A stretch of 64,000 nt of DNA from Rhabditophanes sp. KR3021 (Eukaryota; Nematoda; Chromadorea; Rhabditida; Alloionematidae), in contig CAUJLY010000002.1 of the NCBI GenBank assembly GCA_963281155.1, positions 5,270,001 to 5,334,000 on the forward strand. Reading direction: 5' to 3'. Both the position numbers and the translations under genes were made by a program. The notes under the pieces are model-generated. The model was not told where the DNA came from and made no database searches. It worked only from the letters and a program-made list of their open reading frames with translations. Below, one piece after another: positions 42,084 to 50,801 of the stretch (the first letter of the stretch is position 1; each line of letters starts with the position of its first letter).

Positions 42084-44497
42084 TTATAAATGATGTTGAA
42101 TAGCAGATTTGGCTGCTTCAGTAAGCATATCTGGAAATTCAATTTCAAATTTGATAATTAAAGCTCCTCTGATTTGTGGGGCCTTTGCCGAAGGTAGTCC
42201 TTGCTTTTCAATTCTCTTTGTATAGGTAGGCTTAATGACATGATCAATTGTGACTGGAAGGGTAGTTTTGTCTAAAAGTGGAATAGTGAATTTGGTTCCT
42301 AGCAAAGCATTCTTTAACGATATTTTATGGGTGTATACTATATCATTTCCTTCTCTTTTAAAGTGTGCATGGGGCTTGTCGCGAATTACGAATACAATAT
42401 CTGCAGGAACTCTGCCTGGGAAAATATCTCCTTCCTTGCTAAAAGTGATTTTAGTAGAACTTTTCCAGCCAGGCTTGATTTCAACAGAAAGAACCTTGTC
42501 TTCAGTTTTTCGGCTTCCATCTGGAGTAACTACTTTCTTCGTAATCTTCATTCTTTTAGTAGTGCCACTGAAAATGTCTTCTAATGACACAGGTAAATCG
42601 TGCTGAATTGTTGGATCTTGCTTTTGTTTTCGACCGTGTCCACCGTGCATTGCTTGATTTCCAAAGAAAGCTTCCCCTCCAGCTTGTGGTCCGAAAGGTG
42701 AAAAGCCACCGCCGCCACCTTCAATATTGATTAATAAAATGTAGAATAAATGTGAAGTATTTTTAATTAATAGGTTTGGTATTTTGAAAGATTCCCTACA
42801 ATATAATTCTTAGATTCCGTATCTCTGGTATGGGCATTAAATTGAATTTTTGAAAAAACTGAGTTTAATGACGTAGGCCTAAATTTAAAAGCTCAAGTAA
42901 CCTGCTTGAAGAGCCAGCTAATAATGTAGAATCACAAAAGCTAAAAAATATTATTTTTGTGTAATGAGTTTAAAAGAGTCAAAAAAGGTAGGCATTAACT
43001 AAACTCTTATGTAGAAAAGCTCATTTAAATAGGGATAGACCGCCTGCAAGGCAGTGATAAAGCAAAGAAGTTGAAAAAATGCATTCCGTATCTCGTCTTA
43101 AATTATTTCTGAGATTTTCACCTACCCATATTAAACATAGTCTTGAACATGTCGTCTCCAACGTTTTGAGAAAACATTGTAAATGGATCCCCTTGGAAAG
43201 TGTAATGAAATCCACCATTTGGCATTCCTCCGCTTCTGGCTCCTCCTGGCCCCATTTGAGCTTCTCCCTTTAAGCCTTCCTCTCCATATTTATCATAAAT
43301 TGTTTTCTTATTCTCATCGCTAAGAACATCATAAGCTTCAGCAACGGCTTTGAATACGTTTTCTGCATCTGGAGACTTGTTTTTATCTGAAATAGATTAT
43401 ATCAATAAAACTATTAAAATGAATGTAATTTTATGGAAATTATGAACAAACAGTTTGCTCTAGAAAGAATATAAAGATTTTAAATAAGAAGCTTTTGCTT
43501 GATTTCTGACAAGCCACACGCTACGTCCAACAATGTTGGATCGAACAATACTAAAGGACTACGCTATTTTATGGATTTGTTCGTGGTTAGATTCTTTTAA
43601 GTTGCAAATCAAATTAATGTAAATTCTGGAGAAAATTAATGCTCAGAAGAAGTTTGTTGGAAACATTGCAATATGTTATCAAATGTAAGTCTGCATTTGG
43701 TAGCATTATTCAATTAAGTATTGTAAATAAGTGTGCATTGCTGAACTAAAACACAGTGCTAATTTCAATGTCTTTGATTCTTTATTACAGATTTGCTCTG
43801 TCTGGAGAACTGTGTCTGATGAATACCAAGCTTAAGTATATTCTCTTCCCAATGAAAGAAATGCTGATGATCTTCTTAACAACTAGTCAATGTTCCCAAT
43901 TTACTGTGTAGGCGAGTTTAAGAATGGCCACAAAATAGATATGAACCTTCAAAAAGTAAAAGCGTGTTCTAGGTGGATCTGATTTGCTTGGCTAACAAAA
44001 TAATTAGAATGGATGATATTGAGAACCATCCAACCGAAACTTTTCACCTCAAATATTCAGTGGCATTCGATAAAATCAGCTAAGAGTCTTGAATTTATCT
44101 TAGTGCAAAGATTTAATTGTATGGTCACCAATTTAATCACGGTAAATACACCATGCTTGATGTCTACTTTCTCAATCATGACAATAATGTGCAGTTCCAG
44201 ACATCCTCTCCAAAATGATGTTCGACTTGCTGATGACAACTGATGATTAATTTTAGTGAATATTCTGAGTATATTTTAAATCATTTTCTCGAATAAAGAC
44301 TCTTCGTTTGTTTATTTTAAATTTTTTGGCATTTTCATCAAACTAACTGAAAATAAAACAAAATTAGTTAAGTTTGTGGAGGAAATAAACGCTTACCCTG
44401 GATGATATTTAAGCGCCATAGTACGATAGGCTTTCTTAATTTCGGCATCAGAAGCGCCTTTAGCAATCCCCAAAATCTTGTAGTAGTCTTTACCCAT
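42084..44497 (-). CDS. DNAJB: DNAJB-type (class II) Hsp40 co-chaperone
   Basis: Class II Hsp40s bring unfolded clients to Hsp70 and trigger its ATPase. Exons are 44398-44497, 43126-43386 and 42084-42718, giving 331 residues (human DNAJB1 340). The J domain opens [25 protein letters not shown] and must contain HPD. A Gly/Phe-rich linker follows ([15 protein letters not shown]), then two beta-sandwich domains ([36 protein letters not shown]) and the dimerisation tail. The HPD codons span intron 1, and HPD results only if the cut is CATCCAG|GGTAAG, a GG..AG intron; cutting at the GT gives HPG and a stop. Intron 1 is 1011 bp and intron 2 407 bp, both long for this genome. No zinc-finger region is present, which separates it from class I DNAJA. 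Confidence 0.93.
42719..43125 (-). other. 407-bp DNAJB intron 2 with internal 12-bp direct repeat
   Basis: ATTCCGTATCTC occurs at 42814-42825 and 43083-43094, 257 bp apart, and the first copy sits in a 21-base block also found at 38068-38088. Splice sites are canonical (ATGG|GTAGGT..TTGAAG|GT). No open frame is seen between the repeats. This may be the scar of another insertion. Confidence 0.4.
43387..44397 (-). mobile_element. 1011-bp DNAJB intron 1 with GG 5' end and decayed ORF
   Basis: On the plus strand (antisense to DNAJB) about 43790-44240 contains open stretches in shifting frames. Examples are [49 protein letters not shown] and [17 protein letters not shown]. They look like one protein broken by frameshifts and stops. 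I cannot name the family. Only CAG is shared by the two borders. Length, antisense orientation and decayed coding match the DEPDC5 and MFSD6 insertions. Confidence 0.4.
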
Positions 44498-45386
44498 TTT
44501 TAGTGTTGATAAAATTTAGCAATAATGGACTTTATAAAAATGATTTATAATTGAGCGTGTTCCTAAAGAAAGTCAAACGTAAATGAATTAAAACACAAGT
44601 TAAATCTCAATAACAAGCGATGGTCAAAGAATTTGCTAGAAAATCGTGGTAGGATGATTGGAGCAAAATACTTTTGATAAGTCGAGAATAGGAGTATCAA
44701 ATGAAATGTGCTCAATGCATTAAATGTAAATGTATGTTGTCGTTAACGAAGACAATTTAATTGAATTCTTTCGACTAGTATTTTTTACAAATTAGGGACA
44801 AAACTCGTTTCACAATTTAATAAACAAATGGACGGTGGGATAGTAATGTCTGGTAATGACGCACATAATAAAGTATTTAAATGCTCAGTAAACCCGTTAC
44901 ATGTTTCACGCTTATTCTGGCAATTTCTAGAACTTTCTGTTCGCTATAGGATTTTTCAGAAGCTCAATCAACAATAGCAGGTGATGTGATTAAATTTTGG
45001 ATTGTTTACTCGGGACAAATAAGTATAGTACAATGAATACATTTTAATTAGTACGTATATTAGGTGCGAAAATCTTTTATCAACCTATTATTTAAAACTA
45101 AAGGTAGATCAATTGAATGTAATGTAGACATCAACATAAGACATCACCGTCTTTCAGTAGATTTAGATATGATATATTGTGTTGTTATTACGTAAAAGAG
45201 ATAAGAATGTATTGAATGTATGTTGGCCTTGGCGAGTGTTGAAAAATTTGTTTGCAACTTTTTAAGAAACATTTATTCATTGTAGGAATGTCCATTTGAT
45301 TAACTCCATTTAAAAAAGTAAATAGGTCAATTCGCATTATTTTTTGCGTGCCCTTTTTAACTGTTATGCTCAATTTATTTACAGAC
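44498..45386. promoter_or_regulatory. Divergent intergenic region DNAJB / 45.4-kb gene
   Basis: 889 bp. The last bases CAATTTATTTACAG (to 45384) form a strong 3' splice site two bases before the next ATG. The minus-strand frame at 45188-45400 crosses it and is not credible. I could not confirm heat-shock elements by eye. Confidence 0.3.
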
Positions 45387-46001
45387 ATGGATTTCTGCAC
45401 TTATACCTCCCAAACGTTTCATGAATCAGCCCCTCTTTTAATTATTTGCGATGATCATGAAGATGAAATGGATATCTTATTTTTCCAACAAGCTGTCCAA
45501 ATGGCCGAATATAGGAAAAAAACTTTATGGCGGCGACCGCAACAACTAAGAAAGATTCCAAGTGTTGGGCCCATTACCCAGAGTGCGCAAACGCTTTGTA
45601 ACATTAACATCAAATTTCCAAGGATTAATGAATCTTATGAGGAGTGTCTAATTGAATATTGCTGTCAATTTAACAATGAATGCACCAATTTGATGAAAGG
45701 TAGTGATATTTTCTACCAAGTTTTTGTTGATCTCAAACAGTGGAGTCTTAATGTAGATCCCTCGAAATTAGCTTGTATGCTAGCTATGCTATCAGATGTT
45801 GGAAGGAAAATACTGAAATATAGGAATGACAATCTAAGATTCCTAGAAACTCAACCTCTACATCTCAATCCTGCGTTTCCTGTCGTTGTGAATGTAAGCG
45901 AAGACATGAATTTAAAGCAGTCACAGATTATGGCACTTTATTCCGACAATGTGATGACTTTTATCGATGGCGATTTTACTTATTTCACTCAAATTGCCTA
46001 G
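45387..46001 (+). CDS. Uncharacterised 204-residue protein
   Basis: A single open exon starts at the ATG that lies two bases after TTTACAG. The sequence is acidic at the N-terminus (ICDDHEDEMDILFFQQAVQM), has a basic turn (RKKTLWRRPQQLRKI), and is then mostly helical with eight cysteines, three close together (ECLIEYCCQFNNEC). The C-terminus reads DNVMTFIDGDFTYF. No signal peptide or membrane segment is seen. I do not recognise a domain. FEN1 starts 189 bp downstream on the same strand, so the pair may be co-transcribed. Confidence 0.6.
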   Translation: MDFCTYTSQTFHESAPLLIICDDHEDEMDILFFQQAVQMAEYRKKTLWRRPQQLRKIPSVGPITQSAQTLCNINIKFPRINESYEECLIEYCCQFNNECTNLMKGSDIFYQVFVDLKQWSLNVDPSKLACMLAMLSDVGRKILKYRNDNLRFLETQPLHLNPAFPVVVNVSEDMNLKQSQIMALYSDNVMTFIDGDFTYFTQIA

Positions 46002-46190
46002 ACTTAGTCAAACCTATTTATAAACGCCTTTTAATAAATTATACGCGCACCTAAATTGTTAATACTTGTTCTACCAATGATTGTCTTGAGCAGAAATTCT
46101 GTCTAAAATTGACGCGATAATCGCATTGTGGATCAATTGCTTTTCATTAATTGTTTTGTTCAATTAAAACCGTTTGTGATATTATTTGGC

Positions 46191-47406
46191 ATGGGCATTA
46201 AAGGACTATCAAAGGCGGTACAGGATCTAGCACCTTCCGGAATTAAAACATATGCTTTGAAGAACTTATTTGGTAGATCTGTTGCTATCGATGCTTCTAT
46301 GTGTTTGTATCAATTTATCATCGCAATTAGAAAAGATGGCCACTTCTTGACTTCTCCTGACGGTGAAACTACCAGGTTTGTCATCTAATATATCTAATGT
46401 CATTAATAATCACTGTAGTCATATCGCTGGATTCTTTTATCGTACAATTCGCCTCATGGAGGCTGGAATCAGGCCTGTGTATGTATTCGATGGAAAGCCA
46501 CCAACTCTCAAATCTTACGAATTAGATAAACGTACTGAACGTAGAGATGCTGCTGAGTTAAGATTGAAGGAAGCTACTGATGCTGGAGATGAGGAAGCCA
46601 TCGAGAAAAACCAGAAAATGCTTACTAGGGTTACTAAAGAACAAAACGAAGACTGTAAGAAACTCCTCACTTTTATGGGTGTTCCTTTTGTCACTGCTCC
46701 ATGTGAAGCAGAAGCTCAATGTGCCGAATTATGTAAGAAAGGGAAGGTATTTGCTACAGCTACTGAGGATATGGATGCTCTAACTTTTGGGACAAATATT
46801 TTGCTTCGTCATCTTATGGCTCCAGAAGCTCAAAAAGTTGATATCACAGAATTTGATATGCCCAAGATTCTTAAAGAAATCGACTTCACAATGACTGAAT
46901 TCATTGACTTTTGCATCCTGCTGGGTTGTGATTATACAGCAAGCATCAAAAATGTTGGCCCCAAACGTGCTTTTGAACTAATTAAAGCCCATAGTTCCAT
47001 TGAGAATATTCTTGAAAATCTTGAGGCTAAAATGATCCCACCGGAAAATTTCTTGTTCAAAGAAGCTCGTGAATTATTCTTGAATCCCGATGTTACTGAT
47101 GCAGAAGAAATTGAACTGAAATGGAATGAGGTAGATATTCCTGGGATAATCAACTTTTTGTGCAGCGAAAAAGGTTTTGATGAGGCAAGAATCACTAAAA
47201 GTTTAGGGAGAATTAAGGCTGCCAAATCTTTAGGATCTCAAGTAAGAATCGATCAATACTTCAAGGTCAAGTCTGTTGTTGCTACTGAAAAAACGCAAAA
47301 GAAAATCAAAGAAGAAGAAGATCGCATAAATGCAAAACTTAAGTTGAAGAAAGGAAAGATTGAAAAAAAACCTCGTACTCCAGCTGCCAAGAAATGCAAA
47401 AAATGA
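46191..47406 (+). CDS. FEN1: Flap endonuclease 1
   Basis: FEN1 removes 5' flaps in Okazaki fragment maturation and long-patch base excision repair. Exons are 46191-46375 and 46419-47406, giving 390 residues (human 380). The start [15 protein letters not shown] is the invariant FEN1 N-terminus, so the upstream in-frame Met is not used. Catalytic carboxylates are visible in [41 protein letters not shown] and LLGCDY. The helix-hairpin-helix is [16 protein letters not shown]-binding box [11 protein letters not shown] precedes a Lys-rich tail. The intron is 43 bp. Confidence 0.97.
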
Positions 47407-47531
47407 ATTGTACTTTTAAGCTTATTTTTAACTTAAATAAATTTTTCTTTAACTTCTATTCTTTTAAAAGTTACTTTCTTTAATATTTATTCATTTAATT
47501 TACTTAAAATTACACTTTCTTTGCAGTTTGG

Positions 47532-48554
47532 ATGAATAATTCAAAGCCTGCACTTAAACGATTTCGTGATGAAAGTTCTGGGATAAATCAAAATGAATCA
47601 ATTGTATCTCAAATTCACAATTCGCAATTCATGAGTCCGGGTGAAAGGGATAAAATCATCAAAAATTACAGAGATGAAAAAGCAGTTTTAGTTGGAAAAA
47701 ATGCCAAATTAGAAAAAGATTTAAATCAGGCAATTCACGTGAGAGCCCTTGAGAAGAAAAACTTACTTGAAATGGAAATGCAATTGAAAGACACGGTTAC
47801 TAGGTTGGATAAACTTCAGAAAGAGAAAAACGTGGAAAAAGCTATACTCAATAGAGAATTGATGACGCTCAAAAAAATACCCATAGAAAAAGATCAGGAA
47901 ATCATTAAATTAAAACAGCAAATTGAAGAGTTAAACGAAAAAGTTCTTCTAATGGATACGGAAATGAGAAGTGAAATGTCTGAATTAATTAATAAAAACG
48001 AATTAGATCTGTTTGCAAGCTACAGGCCCGACCTTGAAATGTATATCAAGGATAGTCACGAAACTGGTTGGATATCAGGTCCGAGGAAATTTACAGATGA
48101 CCCTTTTTACAAAAATATTAGAATCGATGAGCTTGGCAGAACAATATGCCTCAATGATTTAAATGATGATTCAATGGTACTAGTAGATCAAAATTCTCTA
48201 ACGGAAGGTAAATGTGACAACGATGTCACAATGAAATACACTCAAGATGATGATATCCTTGGCCAATTTAAGGAGGCTAGAAATAATTTTGAAAATATGT
48301 CTATTGAAAAAGATTTATACAAAGACTGTGTTTTCAGTGAGTACTCAATCATGAAACCTTTTAAAAATTACGAAGAAAGTGGTGATATCGAGATTGAACT
48401 AGCCACATTACTTAAATTACAAGTAGCAAATGGAATGAATGCTACCAAAGAAGAAGCCAAGCTTGCAATGAAGCAATTGCCACGTTTAGTAAAAGAAGAA
48501 AATTGTGATTATTGGAAGAAATGGTGCCCACATTACAAAAGTCCCCAAAAATAG
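47532..48554 (+). CDS. Coiled-coil protein, unknown
   Basis: A single exon of 340 residues starts after TTTCTTTGCAGTTTGG, an acceptor-like site five bases before the ATG and 125 bp after FEN1. The N-terminus is basic/polar (PALKRFRDESSG). Residues about 35-155 are a long heptad-rich coiled coil (KAVLVGKNAKLEKDLNQ, KQQIEELNEKVLLMDTEM). The rest is acidic and ends WKKWCPHYKSP. There are no transmembrane or zinc motifs. The layout recalls centrosomal or kinetochore proteins, but no family is recognised. Probably third gene of a 45.4-48.6 kb run. Confidence 0.7.
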   Translation: MNNSKPALKRFRDESSGINQNESIVSQIHNSQFMSPGERDKIIKNYRDEKAVLVGKNAKLEKDLNQAIHVRALEKKNLLEMEMQLKDTVTRLDKLQKEKNVEKAILNRELMTLKKIPIEKDQEIIKLKQQIEELNEKVLLMDTEMRSEMSELINKNELDLFASYRPDLEMYIKDSHETGWISGPRKFTDDPFYKNIRIDELGRTICLNDLNDDSMVLVDQNSLTEGKCDNDVTMKYTQDDDILGQFKEARNNFENMSIEKDLYKDCVFSEYSIMKPFKNYEESGDIEIELATLLKLQVANGMNATKEEAKLAMKQLPRLVKEENCDYWKKWCPHYKSPQK

Positions 48555-48643
48555 TTGTAATATTTAATATCAATTTATTCATTTATATGTGTATTTGTAT
48601 TTAATAGAATTTTCAAAATAAATCCTTTCTGATTCTGTTACTT

Positions 48644-48843
48644 TTAACTTCTAACATCGTTTTTTGCTTTTATTACTGCATTTAAAATTGAATTCGCATG
48701 TCCATAATAATATGGCTGATATTTTAAGTCTTCGTCGGTTCCATTTGTTTGATGAATTAATTGAAGTAGTAATAAAATAAGAATCAACAAACAAATCTGA
48801 AAGCATTAATAGCTTTATTAAAATCTTCGCAACTTACCTTCAT
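48644..48843 (-). CDS. 52-residue secreted peptide with a two-codon first exon
   Basis: Exon 1 is only ATG AAG (48838-48843), followed by a 41-bp intron (GTAAGT..TTTCAG), then exon 2 (48644-48796). The product starts MKICLLILILLLLQLIHQT, a strong signal peptide, and continues NGTDEDLKYQPYYYGH, then a short helix (ANSILNAVIKAKN) ending VRS. No cysteines are in the mature part and no obvious dibasic cleavage site except AKN/VRS. It could be a secreted effector-like or signalling peptide; no homologue is recognised. It lies 144 bp downstream of the TIL gene on the same strand. Support comes from the splice sites plus signal peptide. Confidence 0.6.
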
Positions 48844-48987
48844 TGCTCTTTATTGTCGAATAAAAATGAAGACATTTAATAGTTATTTAAGTAACTTTTT
48901 ATTTCATAAAAACAACTATACAGAACAGTATCATAAAAGCAATTAAAATTAATCAAACATAATAATGGCTGCAATTTTACAATTTCA

Positions 48988-49665
48988 TCAACATTTATTT
49001 GGATAGATACAACAGCCGGTATCCTCGCGACGCACGAAAGGGTCACAGCAATAACAACCCGGAGGAAGGCATCCCATGAATGTATCAACGATCCGTTTTT
49101 TGCATGTTTTTTCAAAGAAGCCGCAATCTGTATAAACTTCATTAGCTTGGCATAACATTGGACAAGGAGTTGGAACCTGAGTAGGAACAGGACCGCAATT
49201 TTCTTTTCTCACACACTCATTGTTCGATTTAACAAAAAAACCCTTTGGGCAGTAGCAGCCAGGCTTTTTGCAATGTGCAGTACAATAATCAGTAGGTGGA
49301 AAATCACAATAATCTTGGCACTTTCCGCACTGCATGAATACTTCATTTGTCTTACATTTCTTTGGAATTCCACCGCAATCTTTTCTTAACACACATTTCC
49401 CACTGCTTGTTTTTCGGAAATAACCTACACATTTACATCCACTTAAACAAACATTAGGTGGGCATTTAAACTTGGCATCTGCACTACATGGCCTTTCGCA
49501 TATTTTACAGTTTTTTTGTATGTATGTTAGATTGGCAGGACAATTCGGCGGTTTAGTAGTTTTGCCACGACCATAGAATTCTCTTTGAAGAGAACCTTGC
49601 TGGGCAAATGAACGAATAGTTAATAAAATTATAAACAACAAAGGGATCGAAATTACTAACTTCAT
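48988..49665 (-). CDS. Secreted TIL-type cysteine-rich protein (three modules)
   Basis: A single exon of 225 residues starts at the ATG at 49663-49665, which gives the signal peptide MKLVISIPLLFIILLTIRSFA; an in-frame Met lies upstream but adds a non-signal leader. Three trypsin-inhibitor-like modules follow: CPANLTYIQKNC to CVLRKDC, CKTNEVFMQCGKCQDYC to CVRKENC, and CPMLCQANEVYTDC to the C-terminal CIYPNKC. The C-x-C and GC-C-C patterns (GCKCVGYF, GCYCPKGFF, GCYCCDPF) are typical. Family members inhibit serine proteases or act in extracellular matrix. The third module is less regular. Confidence 0.88.
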   Translation of the reverse strand: MKLVISIPLLFIILLTIRSFAQQGSLQREFYGRGKTTKPPNCPANLTYIQKNCKICERPCSADAKFKCPPNVCLSGCKCVGYFRKTSSGKCVLRKDCGGIPKKCKTNEVFMQCGKCQDYCDFPPTDYCTAHCKKPGCYCPKGFFVKSNNECVRKENCGPVPTQVPTPCPMLCQANEVYTDCGFFEKTCKKRIVDTFMGCLPPGCYCCDPFVRREDTGCCIYPNKC

Positions 49666-49815
49666 TTTTAAAATAATTTTGAATCGTAAAAACATCATTT
49701 TAATACTTCTTTTGATACTCAAATTTATTTATTTACAATCATAGGTATCAAAATTTAATTGATATTTATAAAGAGATAGGTGTTAATATAAAATAGATGC
49801 ACAAGTTTAAAACCC

Positions 49816-50557
49816 TTATTTGCCACACCTTCTATTTCTTGAATTATATGATTTTAGCAATCCTACAAATTCATCTTCATCCACATGATTTTTTCTTTTG
49901 AACCTCGGAATAGAAACAATTTCAGCTAAATGTAAAGCCCATGCTGGATACCCACAAATTGTAGGGATAGATCCTATTTTGACTAGAAGATCGATGTTGA
50001 ATATATATTCCTTATTCAATTCATTAGTGATATTTCTCTTGTCAATAGTAATTTGTTGGGCAATCATTCGGTTACTGATAACTCCAAGTATCTTGAGACT
50101 TTCTTTAGGTTGAAGAAAAAATACTTTCACTATTCTCTCGTCCAAGCCACTGTTTAAATAATACAGTGTAGTCATTTGTGCAGCTAAAGTTGTAATTTCA
50201 TATTCATATAAAGTAATCAAATTCCATGGATCATAAAAAGATACTCTTTTTATATTGTATCTTAAAGCGTACAGAATTATAGAAGCCGCAGTATGCTAAA
50301 ATAAATGTTCCTATTAACGTTACAAAAGCACAAAAACTAACGACTGATATTTGGTCTTTTTCAGTGAATAAAATACCTATACTTTCAGGAATATTAGACA
50401 AGGGCTTAAGTTCTCCTAGACTTGAGATCCAAGAAGTTGATTCTAGCATTTGAATCTGAAAAAGGTAATTACAAGGACCTTGAATAATCATCCTTAAAGC
50501 AGGCTTAAGATTTAGCAAGGATACGTCATCGAAGAATATGTAAATACAGATGAACAT
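49816..50557 (-). CDS. Uncharacterised single-pass membrane protein
   Basis: Exons 50245-50557 and 49816-50183 join across a 61-bp GTATCT..TTTAG intron to 226 residues. A hydrophobic N-terminus (MFICIYIFF) may be a weak signal or nothing. A clear membrane segment lies at about residues 75-95 (VVSFCAFVTLIGTFILAYCGFY), followed by basic FKIQYKK. The C-terminal half is soluble (AQMTTLYYLNSGLDERIVKVFF, IGSIPTICGYPAWALHLAEI) and ends in a basic RRCGK. No family is recognised. It is divergent from CPSF1 with 244 bp between the starts. Confidence 0.6.
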
Positions 50558-50801
50558 ATATTATTAGTTGAAGGGTTTTGATAAAAAAGGAAAATTCCTA
50601 AATGATTATTAAAAGTTTACACTAAATTAGGATCGGCATATTAGTGAAACTTGCAATTCGAATAACTTTCGTGACCACGGATGTTTAAATAAGCTTACGA
50701 CGGTAACTTTTGGAATAACGCATGTGCTTTCTATCAAAATATTTTCAAAAACATTTATTGCATCAATCCTTTACTTCCTATATTGAAACCCAATTTGACA
50801 A

